In this document: positions 15,600 through 24,477 of the stretch, piece after piece | Numbering within the stretch: the stretch's first letter is position 1 | Layout of the letters: every line of letters begins with the position of its first letter | From: Acetobacter fabarum | Lineage (GTDB): Bacteria > Pseudomonadota > Alphaproteobacteria > Acetobacterales > Acetobacteraceae | Assembly: GCF_011516925.1 (NCBI RefSeq) | Contig: NZ_WOTG01000003.1 | Span: 124,001 to 188,000 of the forward strand | DNA length: 64,000 nt | Direction of reading: 5' to 3' | Notes under the pieces: generated by a model | Databases searched by the model: none | The model's input: the letters and a program-made list of their open reading frames with translations, nothing else | What the model was told of the DNA's origin: nothing | Position numbers and translations under genes: made by a program

Positions 15600-17861
15600 T
15601 TACGAGCGCCGTTTACTGCGGCCCTTTCCGGGTTTTGGCTCATACCCCCCGCCACCCGGCCCCAAGGGACGCGGGACCTGCCCTTTGCCAGCGCCTTTAC
15701 GCCCGGCCCCGGCCTTTGGGGCCGGAGGGGGCGGCATGTCCAGCCCGAGTTGCAAGGCTTCCAGCCTTTTAATTTCATCACGCAGGCGGCCTGCTGTTTC
15801 AAACTCCAGCTCGGCTGCGGCATCGCGCATCCGCTTTTCCAGCCCGGCAATGGTGGCACTCAGGTCCTGCCCCACAAACTCGGCCACCCCGGTATCTTCA
15901 TCCGGGGCGACGGTCACGTAATCCTGTTCGAACACGGAGCCTACAATATCCCCAATATGCTTGCGCACACTCTGGGGTGTAATGCCGTGCTCTGCGTTCC
16001 AGGCCATCTGCTTTTCCCTGCGGCGCGCGGTTTCTTCCACCGCGTAGGTCAGGGAGTCGGTCATTTTATCAGCATACAGCAACACGCGCCCATCCACGTT
16101 ACGCGCAGCACGGCCTATGGTCTGGATGAGCGATGTGCGCGAGCGCAAAAAGCCTTCCTTATCCGCATCCAGAATGGCCACAAGCGCACATTCGGGAATA
16201 TCCAGCCCTTCGCGCAGCAGGTTAATGCCGATCAGCACATCAAACGCGCCCATACGCAGGTCACGGATAATTTCGATCCGCTCCAGCGTATCCACATCGG
16301 AATGGAGGTAACGCACCCGAATACCGGCTTCGTTCATGTAATCGGTCAGGTCTTCGGCCATGCGCTTGGTCAGGGTGGTTACCAGCACGCGGCTGCCCTT
16401 GGCTATGGTCTCGCGGCACTCGGCCAGCAGGTCGTCCACCTGGTGTTCCACAGGGCGGATAACCGTTACAGGGTCGATCAGGCCCGTGGGGCGAATAACC
16501 TGCTCTGCAAACACACCGCCTGTGCGCTCCATTTCCCACGGGCCGGGTGTGGCGCTGACAAAGATGGTCTGGGGGCGGAACTTGTCCCACTCCGCAAAAT
16601 TAAGCGGCCGGTTATCCAGACAGGACGGAAGCCGAAACCCGAAGTCTGACAAAATGGATTTACGGGCAAAGTCTCCACGCTCCATGCCACCAATCTGGGG
16701 CACGGTCACGTGGCTTTCATCCACAATCAGCAAGGCATCTTCTGGCAGGTATTCAAACAGGGTTGGCGGGGGATCGCCCGGTTTGCGCCCGGAGAGGTAG
16801 CGTGAGTAATTCTCAATTCCCTTGCACACACCTGTTGTTTCCAGCATTTCCAGATCAAACGTGGTGCGCTGGTCCAGTCTTTCGGCCTCCAGCAGTTTGC
16901 CTGCATGGGTAAACTCATCCAGTCGGGTGCGCAGTTCGTGCTTTATGCCTTTTATGGCCTGATTAAGCGTGGGCCGTGGCGTAACGTAATGGCTGTTGGC
17001 GTAAATGGTAATTTCCTGCAAATCAGCCGTTTTATCACCTGTCAGCGGGTCAAACTCTATAATGCCGTCTACCTCATCGCCAAAAAGGGAGACGCGCCAG
17101 GCCCTGTCTTCGTTCTGGACAGGGAAAATATCCACACTTTCCCCCCGCACACGGAACGCCCCGCGCGCAAAGGCTGCATCGTTCCGGCGGTATTGCAGTT
17201 CCACCAGACTTTTGATCAGCTTGTCGCGGTCAATCTCGCCCCCCAGCTCCAGCTTGACCACCATGCGGGAGTAAGTCTCGACCGAGCCAATACCGTAAAT
17301 GCACGAGACAGAGGCAACAATAATCACATCATTGCGCTCAAGCAGCGCCTGCGTGGCGGCATGCCGCATACGGTCAATCTGCTCGTTAATCTGGCTGTCT
17401 TTTTCAATATATGTATCAGAACGCGGCACGTAGGCTTCGGGCTGATAGTAGTCGTAATAGCTGACAAAATACTCCACGGCATTGTTGGGGAAGAACTGCT
17501 TCATCTCCCCATAAAGCTGCGCGGCCAGTGTTTTGTTGGGTGCCAGAATAAGGGTGGGCTTCTGGGTGGCCTCGATCACCTTGGCCATACTGAAGGTTTT
17601 GCCCGAGCCGGTAACCCCGAGCAGAACCTGATCGCGCTCCTGCCCTTCCACGCCCGCGACCAGTTCCTTGATCGCCTGTGGCTGGTCCCCTGCCGGTTCA
17701 TATTCGGAGACAACCTCCATCCGGCGCAAACGCGGGCGGGCGGGTTGCTGCTCCGGCACAAACGTAACAGGCGGCAAGCTTGCTGCCCGCTCGCTCAGAG
17801 AAGCCCGTTTTTTGCCACGCGCGGGCGGCGCGGCGGAAGAAGATGAAGCACCCATGCCCAC
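15600..17861 (-). CDS. uvrB: Excinuclease ABC subunit UvrB
   Basis: The damage-verifying helicase-like subunit of nucleotide excision repair. Walker A reads [14 protein letters not shown], the beta-hairpin region is [12 protein letters not shown], and the DEAD-like box is [12 protein letters not shown]. Helicase motif VI is [14 protein letters not shown], and the UVR interaction motif ([18 protein letters not shown]) is near the C-terminus. At 753 residues it is longer than E. coli UvrB: about 45 extra N-terminal residues and a basic Gly/Pro-rich tail. An internal start could remove part of the N-terminal extension. Confidence 0.95.
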   Translation of the reverse strand: MGMGASSSSAAPPARGKKRASLSERAASLPPVTFVPEQQPARPRLRRMEVVSEYEPAGDQPQAIKELVAGVEGQERDQVLLGVTGSGKTFSMAKVIEATQKPTLILAPNKTLAAQLYGEMKQFFPNNAVEYFVSYYDYYQPEAYVPRSDTYIEKDSQINEQIDRMRHAATQALLERNDVIIVASVSCIYGIGSVETYSRMVVKLELGGEIDRDKLIKSLVELQYRRNDAAFARGAFRVRGESVDIFPVQNEDRAWRVSLFGDEVDGIIEFDPLTGDKTADLQEITIYANSHYVTPRPTLNQAIKGIKHELRTRLDEFTHAGKLLEAERLDQRTTFDLEMLETTGVCKGIENYSRYLSGRKPGDPPPTLFEYLPEDALLIVDESHVTVPQIGGMERGDFARKSILSDFGFRLPSCLDNRPLNFAEWDKFRPQTIFVSATPGPWEMERTGGVFAEQVIRPTGLIDPVTVIRPVEHQVDDLLAECRETIAKGSRVLVTTLTKRMAEDLTDYMNEAGIRVRYLHSDVDTLERIEIIRDLRMGAFDVLIGINLLREGLDIPECALVAILDADKEGFLRSRTSLIQTIGRAARNVDGRVLLYADKMTDSLTYAVEETARRREKQMAWNAEHGITPQSVRKHIGDIVGSVFEQDYVTVAPDEDTGVAEFVGQDLSATIAGLEKRMRDAAAELEFETAGRLRDEIKRLEALQLGLDMPPPPAPKAGAGRKGAGKGQVPRPLGPGGGGYEPKPGKGRSKRRS

Positions 17862-17933
17862 AAGATGGGCAACTCTGCTCCCCTATGCAAGAGAGCAGCG
17901 GTAACGACCCCGCACAATTCCACAATCCCCCAT

Positions 17934-17966
17934 TGCAGGGGAGGGAGAGATGCCCCCTCCCCTGCA
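17934..17966. repeat. 12-bp perfect inverted repeat between uvrB and the aldo/keto reductase gene
   Basis: TGCAGGGGAGGG (17934-17945) pairs with CCCTCCCCTGCA (17955-17966) over a 9-base loop. It lies downstream of the leftward aldo/keto reductase gene and upstream of uvrB. No T-run follows, so it is either a weak terminator for the reductase or a structured leader of uvrB. Confidence 0.5.
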
Positions 17967-18012
17967 TTGCAGCACCTGTGCCCCCACCATAGGCAAGGAC
18001 ACAGGTCCGGTT

Positions 18013-18996
18013 TTATGAGCGGGCGGGAGGTGCCATAAATTCCGGCCCCACAGGGTCGGTAATAGCTTTGTCCAGAATGGCATCAATGGCGGCCATATCG
18101 TCCTTGCTGAGTGTCCAGCCAAAAGCATCCTGCACACCGGTAATCTGCTCGGGCTTTCTGGCCCCCCACAGGGCAATGGTTGGGCCCCGGTCCAGCACCC
18201 AGCGAATAGCCAGAGCCAGCAGGCTTTTGCCGTGCTGCTCGGCAATGGTTTTAAGCCCTTCCACCGCGTTCAGATACTGTGCGAAGCGAGGCGGCTGGAA
18301 CTTGGGGTCCACCTTACGCAGGTCATCCCCCGTAAATACGTGATCTGCTGCCATTTTACCCGACAACAGCCCCCGGCAGAGCGGACCATAGGCCAGAACA
18401 ACCAGATTATTGCTTACGGCATAAGGAAGAATGTCTTTTTCAATCTCCCGTTCAAACAGATTATAAGGTGGCTGAATAGCCGCAATTGGTGCGAACTTCC
18501 TAAACTCATCCATTTGTTCGGGGGAAAAATTACTTAGCCCGAGTGCGCGAACCTTGCCACTCTGCACACTTTTTTCCAGTGCCCGTGCGGTTTCCTCAAA
18601 CGGGGTTTTGGGGTCCGGCCAGTGCACCTGATAAAGATCAATATGGTCTGTGCGCAACCGTTTGAGCGATGCGTCCAGTTCCTCTTCAATCCGTGCTTTT
18701 CTGCTATCGCGGAATACGTGGCCATCCTGCCAGTCCAAGCCTACCTTGGTAGCTAGCACCACCCGGTCACGCCGCCCTTCCAGCGCCTTGCCCAGAATTT
18801 CCTCCGAATGACCAAACCCATAGACCGGTGCGGTATCAATCAGGTTTATGCCAACATCGAGTGCTTTATCTATTGTTTTTGCGGCATTGGCATCATCAGG
18901 GCCGCCCCACATAAAGCCACCCATGGCCCATGTACCCAGGGCAATACGCGAGGCCGGTTTGGGAATACCTTCAATTTTTATAAATTCCGCCGTCAC
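18013..18996 (-). CDS. Aldo/keto reductase
   Basis: NADPH-dependent reductase of aldehydes and ketones with a TIM-barrel fold. The catalytic tetrad is visible: Asp and Tyr in IDTAPVYGFGHSEEILG, Lys in VVLATKVGLDW, and His in LYQVHWPDP. Length 327 is normal, and the sequence is of the Tas/YajO-like class. The start is a GTG at 18994-18996 with a strong AAGGAGAG site. Substrate unknown. It is monocistronic as far as can be seen. Confidence 0.88.
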   Translation of the reverse strand: MTAEFIKIEGIPKPASRIALGTWAMGGFMWGGPDDANAAKTIDKALDVGINLIDTAPVYGFGHSEEILGKALEGRRDRVVLATKVGLDWQDGHVFRDSRKARIEEELDASLKRLRTDHIDLYQVHWPDPKTPFEETARALEKSVQSGKVRALGLSNFSPEQMDEFRKFAPIAAIQPPYNLFEREIEKDILPYAVSNNLVVLAYGPLCRGLLSGKMAADHVFTGDDLRKVDPKFQPPRFAQYLNAVEGLKTIAEQHGKSLLALAIRWVLDRGPTIALWGARKPEQITGVQDAFGWTLSKDDMAAIDAILDKAITDPVGPEFMAPPARS

Positions 18997-19148
18997 GTTT
19001 ACTCTCCTTGACTATGTTCTGCACCAACAGGCCTGTTACGGCACCATTGCCACATCTTACCCATTAAACACCGCATCTGGATAGAGATGCAGTGTTTTGC
19101 AGCAAAGATGGGTTGACCTGCATGCACACCCCCCTACACTACAGGGCC

Positions 19149-19595
19149 ATGAACGCTCCCCCCTTACCCGTATTACCCCGCGTTGGCGTGCTGGCCATTG
19201 TGCGCCGTGGCTGTAATTTTCTGCTTGTCCGGCGGGCCAATGCGCCCGATGCGGGCTTATGGGGCTTTCCCGGTGGCAAGGTGGAAGGGGGAGAAACCTT
19301 TTTCCGCGCTGCGGAACGGGAGCTTATGGAAGAAACTTCCTTACAGGCCCATGCAACATCTTTGGTGGATGTGTTTGATAGCTTGCATTATGCGCCCGAT
19401 GGCACGCTCGCTTTTCATTACCTTATTCTTGCCGTGCTCTGCACCGAACCACAACCAGCCCTGACCACCCCCATTGCGGGGGATGATGCACGGGAAGTAA
19501 GGTGGTTCAGTTACGAGGAAATCGCCCAGCTTGGCCCAAAAGCCAGCGCACGCCTGCACACACTTGCAAAAACTATCATGCAGGCACAGCCATGA
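19149..19595 (+). CDS. Nudix hydrolase (ADP-ribose pyrophosphatase-like)
   Basis: A 148-residue Nudix enzyme. The complete Nudix box is GGKVEGGETFFRAAEREL followed by MEETSL. Preceding residues (GVLAIVRRGCNFLLVRRANAPDAG) resemble ADP-ribose or sugar-nucleotide pyrophosphatases of the MutT/YjhB type. I chose the ATG at 19149 because upstream in-frame residues are not conserved-looking. It faces dsbB convergently. Confidence 0.83.
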   Translation: MNAPPLPVLPRVGVLAIVRRGCNFLLVRRANAPDAGLWGFPGGKVEGGETFFRAAERELMEETSLQAHATSLVDVFDSLHYAPDGTLAFHYLILAVLCTEPQPALTTPIAGDDAREVRWFSYEEIAQLGPKASARLHTLAKTIMQAQP

Positions 19596-19725
19596 TCGTA
19601 AAAAACCAGCATTCAGAGTAACGCGCGCTGCATACACTCTGCACCAGACATCTGCTTTTGAACGCAGGGCTTTTCAACACCGCACGGAATATGTGGTAAA
19701 TATTCTGGAAAAACCTGAAAAAACC

Positions 19726-20232
19726 TTAAATCCAGTTGCTTTTTTTAATTCGCCCCATACCCACACACAACCCGGCAAGCACAACCAGTGCAAACACTGC
19801 CCCCATAACAGCCATGGAAACAGGCAGGCCGGGGATCAGATATGTAGGGGCATCACACGGTTTGGATGGCACCAGTGGCATGGAGGCCCAGCGCTCGGCC
19901 AGTGTACGCCCCACAACATGGGCCGCATGGCAGGCAGGGAATGGGCTTGGCCACCACTTCCACTCAACGCCTGCATGGCAGATTGCAAGCCCTTCCGCCG
20001 CTAGCAGAACAGGCACACATGCCCACAAGGCACCACGCCCCATGCGGGCAGGCAATACAGGGGCTACAACCCCCAGAACAATCAACACCCGCCAGGGCCA
20101 GCGTTCCCACAGACACAGCTCACACGGCATAATTCCAAGCCTGTGCTGCGTCCACCAGGCAACGCCAAGTGCGGCAAAACCGGCCAGAATCATAAAAAGC
20201 GCAACCGTGCTCAGCCGCATGGTTTTTTTCAT
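19726..20232 (-). CDS. dsbB: Disulfide bond formation protein B
   Basis: Inner-membrane quinone reductase that reoxidises periplasmic DsbA. Four hydrophobic segments are visible. The first periplasmic cysteine pair is CELC in MPCELCLWERWPW, and the second pair is split between FPACHAAH and KPCDAP, as in DsbB. Length 168 is normal. Its start overlaps the stop of otsA by 4 bases, so it is the last gene of an otsB-otsA-dsbB unit, an unusual partner for trehalose genes. Confidence 0.88.
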   Translation of the reverse strand: MKKTMRLSTVALFMILAGFAALGVAWWTQHRLGIMPCELCLWERWPWRVLIVLGVVAPVLPARMGRGALWACVPVLLAAEGLAICHAGVEWKWWPSPFPACHAAHVVGRTLAERWASMPLVPSKPCDAPTYLIPGLPVSMAVMGAVFALVVLAGLCVGMGRIKKSNWI

Positions 20233-21572
20233 GCTGTTCTTACCTCAGACATCGCCGCAATAAACGACCGCGCCCAGCTTGCCGCCGTAACACGCCATAC
20301 TTCCGCCCGCAGACGCTCCCAGCGCACCCGGCGCTCGGAGCCGGATAAACTTAACGCTTTATGTAAGGCTGCTGCAATTTCATCCGAATCATGCGGGTTG
20401 ACCAGCAGGGCATCTTCCATATCCGCCGCAGCCCCGGCAAAACGGGACAAAATAAGTGTGCCGGGATTCTCGGGGACCTGCGCAGCCACATACTCCTTGG
20501 CCACAAGGTTCATCCCGTCGCGCAGGGGGGTGACAAGTGCCGCACTGGAAAGCTGGAAAAAAGCCGCCAGCAGTTCCCGCGGGAGCGGGTGGGTCAGGTA
20601 GCGCACGGGGGTCCAGTCAAACGCGCCGTATGTGCCGTTAATATGCCCCACAATCTGGTCCAGTTCGGCCCGCAGGCTCTGGTATTCCGGCACGCTCCCG
20701 CGTGAAACCGGCGTGATCTGGAGATACGTAACCTTACCCCTGTATTCAGGGTAGCGCTTAAGGAATGTATCGTACCCGCGCAGTCGTTCCGGCAGGCCTT
20801 TGGAATAATCCATGCGGTCCACACCAATAATCAGCGGTAGACCGCGCAGGTCCTGACGCAGGCGCTGCACCTGTGGCAGGCTCTGCCCCTCACGCGCACA
20901 GGCTGCAAAACTGTCCGGATCAATGCCAATGGGGAACACCCGCGCCTTGGCAGGAATACCCAGAACCGCAAAGGCCTCATTCATATTCCGCGCGTCATCT
21001 TCGGTCTGCACGCCAATCACATCATAGGCACGCAGGTCGCGCATCAGGGCCGGGGCCTCTGGCAGAGAGCGCATCAGGCTCCATGGCGGAAAAGGGATAT
21101 GCAGAAAAAAGCCGATCCGCGCTTTGACTTTTAAATCACGCAGGGCCTTGCCAAGCGGGAACAGGTGGTAATCATGCACCCAGACCATGTCATCGGGTTT
21201 AAGCATGGGGGCCAGTCTGGTCGCGAACAGGGTGTTCACACTGGCGTAAATCTGCTGGTCATGCCGGCTATAGTTCATGAGCCCGGCCCGGTAATGGCAC
21301 AGCGGCCAAAGAATACCGTTGGAATACCCCTGATAAAACCCGTTATATTCCTTATGGGTCAGCCCTATGGTGGCGTAGGTTACGTTGCCTACCGTGTCCA
21401 CGCTGAGTGTTCTGTCCGCGCCGTCTCCGCCTATCTGCTGGCCGGACCACCCAAACCACAGACAGGGGTGGTCCTGAACAGCAGCCCTAAGTGCCACAGC
21501 CAGACCACCTGCTGGCTGTTTGCGGTCACGTACTGCTGGTACCCTGTTGGAAACAATGACCAGCCTCTGCAT
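20229..21572 (-). CDS. otsA: Trehalose-6-phosphate synthase
   Basis: GT20 glycosyltransferase that joins UDP-glucose and glucose-6-phosphate. N-terminal VIVSNRVPA with QPAGGLAVAL, the WVHDYHLFPL segment, and VDRMDYSKGLPERLRGY are all diagnostic, with DGMNLVAKEYVAAQ near the C-terminus. Length 447 is normal. It lies 2 bases after otsB. Trehalose protects against osmotic, ethanol and acid stress. Confidence 0.94.
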   Translation of the reverse strand: MQRLVIVSNRVPAVRDRKQPAGGLAVALRAAVQDHPCLWFGWSGQQIGGDGADRTLSVDTVGNVTYATIGLTHKEYNGFYQGYSNGILWPLCHYRAGLMNYSRHDQQIYASVNTLFATRLAPMLKPDDMVWVHDYHLFPLGKALRDLKVKARIGFFLHIPFPPWSLMRSLPEAPALMRDLRAYDVIGVQTEDDARNMNEAFAVLGIPAKARVFPIGIDPDSFAACAREGQSLPQVQRLRQDLRGLPLIIGVDRMDYSKGLPERLRGYDTFLKRYPEYRGKVTYLQITPVSRGSVPEYQSLRAELDQIVGHINGTYGAFDWTPVRYLTHPLPRELLAAFFQLSSAALVTPLRDGMNLVAKEYVAAQVPENPGTLILSRFAGAAADMEDALLVNPHDSDEIAAALHKALSLSGSERRVRWERLRAEVWRVTAASWARSFIAAMSEVRTA

Positions 21573-21574
21573 GC

Positions 21575-22318
21575 TTACCCCCTTCCAGCAACAAGGGACG
21601 CCAGCCAGGCCCTGAACACCGCAGGTGTTGGAAAATCTGCTGGAATACGGAAGAAGGCACCGCCCATACGGTGGACTGCGGCCATGCCGTCCTCATCCGT
21701 TACGTCGTCCCCCACAAAAACAGGTTTACGCCCCGCAAAGGGTGCGGTTTCCATCAGCAGGGAAACCGCATAGCCTTTATCCACCCCGGTCGGGCGGATT
21801 TCCCATGCCATTTTTGCTGGCTGGAGCGTAAAGGCCCCATCGGATTCCCTAACCCAACGCTCGGCAGTCTGGCGCAATACTTCTGCTTTTTCGGGCGCTG
21901 CACGGTAATGCAGCACAAAACCACCCTGCTTATGCTCCAGCCGAGTGCCCGGCAGGGTCGCCAGCAGGTCGGATGCCTGCACAAGCCAGCGCTGCGGCAT
22001 GCTCGGCAGCACAGCACGCTCAATAGGGCCACCGGGGCGATGGCGGATGGCCACGCCATGTTCCCCTGCAACCGCAAATGGAACATCACCCAAAAACTGG
22101 TCAATCTGGTCAATCGGGCGGCCAGAAATAATCGCCAGTGCGTCCCCACAGGCCGCACGCAGGCGGCTCAGGGTTTCCCGCAAATCGGGGGGAACCACCA
22201 CAGCTTCGGGCGTTGGGGCTATGTCCACCAGAGTACCATCAAAATCCAGCAGAAAAGCTGTCTGGCTCAAAGGAGGAATTTTAAAACGGCTATCCTGCGC
22301 AAAGGAGGAACCAAACAC
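21575..22318 (-). CDS. otsB: Trehalose-6-phosphate phosphatase
   Basis: HAD phosphatase that releases trehalose. Motif I is LLDFDGTLVDIAPTPEAV (nucleophile Asp), and ISGRPIDQIDQF is the motif II-like segment. The C-terminal motif is FVGDDVTDEDGMAAVH. Length 247 fits OtsB. It heads the ots operon, 97 bases after the DUF2155 gene on the same strand. Confidence 0.93.
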   Translation of the reverse strand: MFGSSFAQDSRFKIPPLSQTAFLLDFDGTLVDIAPTPEAVVVPPDLRETLSRLRAACGDALAIISGRPIDQIDQFLGDVPFAVAGEHGVAIRHRPGGPIERAVLPSMPQRWLVQASDLLATLPGTRLEHKQGGFVLHYRAAPEKAEVLRQTAERWVRESDGAFTLQPAKMAWEIRPTGVDKGYAVSLLMETAPFAGRKPVFVGDDVTDEDGMAAVHRMGGAFFRIPADFPTPAVFRAWLASLVAGRG

Positions 22319-22415
22319 AACGCACCTCTTGATTGTCTGTTTGCAGCGCTGGGCAAAACCCGCATGCCGTGTGTTGCGCTACGCAATGAATATGATTTAA
22401 CCCGCAGCCTTACCC

Positions 22416-23063
22416 TTAATAGGCCCCATCGCTATCCGGCTGGAACGGGTTGGCATTATCCGGCGCGGCAGGGCGCGGGGCAGCAGGTGGCGCCACAAGG
22501 CCCGGCGGAGTTGGCTGGGCCGGCAGGGTTTGCGAGCCCTGGCCCATGCCGGCACCCTCATCAACCGGGGCGGCTTCTGGCAGGGGTGGGGGGGCTACGG
22601 GTTTTGGCAAGGCGGGCAGGAAGGGGGCCATGTCATCCCCGGCACACTTGACCATCCGCACATCATAAACCGAACTTTCCAGCACCCCGAGCCCGGGCTC
22701 GGCGGCCAGCATCCAGCCCTTAAAGGTAGCCCCTCCGGGGTGTGTATCCTGTATTTCCAGCCAGGCGGCGGCATCGGGTGCCCGGGTTGGCGGGCGCTGG
22801 AGGCAGCGGCGGGCCAGAATATCCAGATTTTTGTAATGTATGGCCTCGCCCCCAACCGGCACGGACAAGACCTCCACATGGGCGTCCAACCGGTCCAGCA
22901 CACGCACAACTGCCGTACCCTTACCCTGCCATGTGCCAGCCGGGTAAACGGCCGGGGGAGCAAGTGGCGTACCCGTGGCACAGGCTGCACCACCATAACC
23001 AGCCAGCCCAAGCAGACCCGCGGCCAGCATACGGGCACACCGCCCACGGAGTAGCAACATCAT
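22416..23063 (-). CDS. DUF2155 domain protein, exported
   Basis: A 215-residue exported protein of unknown function found widely in Alphaproteobacteria, usually near NDUFA12 and mlaD genes as here. The N-terminus is a signal peptide (MLAAGLLGLAGYGGAACA). The DUF2155 core is around AWLEIQDTHPGGATFKGWML and ESSVYDVRMVKC. The C-terminal third is Pro/Ala/Gln-rich and disordered. It overlaps the upstream small gene by 4 bases. Confidence 0.82.
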   Translation of the reverse strand: MMLLLRGRCARMLAAGLLGLAGYGGAACATGTPLAPPAVYPAGTWQGKGTAVVRVLDRLDAHVEVLSVPVGGEAIHYKNLDILARRCLQRPPTRAPDAAAWLEIQDTHPGGATFKGWMLAAEPGLGVLESSVYDVRMVKCAGDDMAPFLPALPKPVAPPPLPEAAPVDEGAGMGQGSQTLPAQPTPPGLVAPPAAPRPAAPDNANPFQPDSDGAY

Positions 23064-23275
23064 GCGCCTGCCACCTTGGGAGAGGAAAGAGAGGTAACAA
23101 GCTCTGCCAGACGCTCACGCATAACCTGTTCACTTACCCCCATGAGCACCGCATCCTCAAACGCGTCGGCCAGCACCTGCTGCACTTCCTGCCAGTTTTC
23201 TTCCAGCATGCGCAGTTTTTCCTGGCACGTAACGGGTTGCCCGTCTTCTTGCGGCCATATGCGCAACGCCGTCAT
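23060..23275 (-). CDS. Small conserved protein between mlaD and the DUF2155 gene
   Basis: A 71-residue soluble, helical, acidic protein (REKLRMLEE-like heptads around LEENWQEVQQVLADAFEDAV). I do not recognise it. The ATG at 23273-23275 has a good AAGGCGG site; an in-frame ATG at 23293 would add 6 residues. It overlaps the next gene by 4 bases and lies in a conserved block, so it is probably real. Confidence 0.6.
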   Translation of the reverse strand: MTALRIWPQEDGQPVTCQEKLRMLEENWQEVQQVLADAFEDAVLMGVSEQVMRERLAELVTSLSSPKVAGA

Positions 23276-23325
23276 TGTGTCCGCCTTAATCATGTTCGTC
23301 TTGCTAAACCGTTTTTATGTCTGTT

Positions 23326-23862
23326 TCAGGGCAGATTTGCGCCATTGCCCTCATTCTGCCCGGCTGCAGCATCCTTGTTGGCGCGGGTCAGCGTATCGGT
23401 CACAGAGAAAATAAACTTGCTCAGGAGTTGTTCCAGACTAATCGAACCCTGTGTCTGGCTGATGGTGCCACCTGCGGGCAGGGTTTTGTCATCGCCACCG
23501 GGGGAGAGGGCAATGTATTTGCCACCAAGCAGGCTGTCGCTGGTAATAATAGCCGCTGTATCAGCCGAGAGATGAATGTCCGGGCGCACGGTAAAAACCA
23601 CATGCGCCTTGAAGGTCTGCGGGTTTACGCTTTCGCTCTGCACGGTGCCAACCGTTACCCCGGCCAGCCGCACGTCCGAGCCAACACTCAACCCGTCTAC
23701 GTGCGAGAAGTCGGCCCCAAGCTGGTAGCCAACCGTATCTGTCTTGCGGCCTTCGCCGACCACTGCTGCGGCCAGCATGCCTGCCAGAGCCACCAGCACG
23801 GCTGCGCCAGTCAGAAGCTCCGCCAGACTGCGCCGTGATTTTTCCGCCATTGCCGATGCCAT
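23326..23862 (-). CDS. mlaD: MlaD-type MCE-domain lipid transport protein
   Basis: Membrane-anchored periplasmic subunit of the Mla retrograde phospholipid ABC system. An N-terminal transmembrane helix (TGAAVLVALAGMLAAAVVG) is followed by one MCE domain (GYQLGADFSHVDGLSVGSDV then VRLAGVTVGTV). The C-terminal leucine/glycine segment (DSLLGGKYIALSPGG) is typical. Length 178 is normal. MlaA and MlaC are encoded separately at 39-41 kb. MlaE and MlaF are not in this window. Confidence 0.88.
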   Translation of the reverse strand: MASAMAEKSRRSLAELLTGAAVLVALAGMLAAAVVGEGRKTDTVGYQLGADFSHVDGLSVGSDVRLAGVTVGTVQSESVNPQTFKAHVVFTVRPDIHLSADTAAIITSDSLLGGKYIALSPGGDDKTLPAGGTISQTQGSISLEQLLSKFIFSVTDTLTRANKDAAAGQNEGNGANLP

Positions 23863-23918
23863 GAACTAAGTACACTCCCTGATAAGACAAACCACTCTAA
23901 CAGGGAATGTGCCGCAAA

Positions 23919-24299
23919 TCACGCCTTGGGAACACTCTCGGGTGTCCATGCCTCATAATCACCGGTTGCGGGCGGGTGCTGGCCCGTTGCGTACAGGCTG
24001 CCCTGTGGGTGATAGGCCTGTGCACTGCCGGTCATGTTCGCCTGATGGGGCAGTTGCCATGGCTTGCGCTCTGCCTCGGCAATCGGGGCATCAAGCGTGT
24101 GGTGCAGCCAGCCCCACCATTCCGGCGGCACAGCGGAGGCATCTTCCCCTTTCAGGTAGATAACCCAGCGCTCGGGGCGCTCCGTGCCCCCACCCTTGCG
24201 GGCCGGGCCGGTGGATTCGTAATAACAGCGACCATCGGCATCCTTGCCAAACAGCCGACCCTTCCGGCGCGTATGCAGCCATGTTCCGAAATTTGCCAT
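23919..24299 (-). CDS. NADH:ubiquinone oxidoreductase subunit NDUFA12 homologue
   Basis: Accessory subunit of alphaproteobacterial respiratory complex I, homologous to mitochondrial B17.2. The signature residues are GKDADGRCYYES, followed by RPERWVIYLKGEDASAVPPEWWGWLHH, which matches the family core. The start at 24299 gives a 126-residue protein beginning MANFGTWLHT. It heads a leftward unit with mlaD, the small gene and DUF2155, a frequent gene order in Alphaproteobacteria. Confidence 0.88.
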   Translation of the reverse strand: MANFGTWLHTRRKGRLFGKDADGRCYYESTGPARKGGGTERPERWVIYLKGEDASAVPPEWWGWLHHTLDAPIAEAERKPWQLPHQANMTGSAQAYHPQGSLYATGQHPPATGDYEAWTPESVPKA

Positions 24300-24477
24300 G
24301 GAAGCGATGATAGGACTCCGCGCACCCCGCGGTCCATGTTTTATCGCAAACTCCCCGATCAACCGCGCGCGAGCGGGAGGATGCAAAAGTTATCCCCCAT
24401 ATCCTCATTTTGCAGGGTGATAACGGAGTGCCGGACGTGTTTTGTCGGGTTACGCGGTGTGTGTGCGCAGCGGTAAC

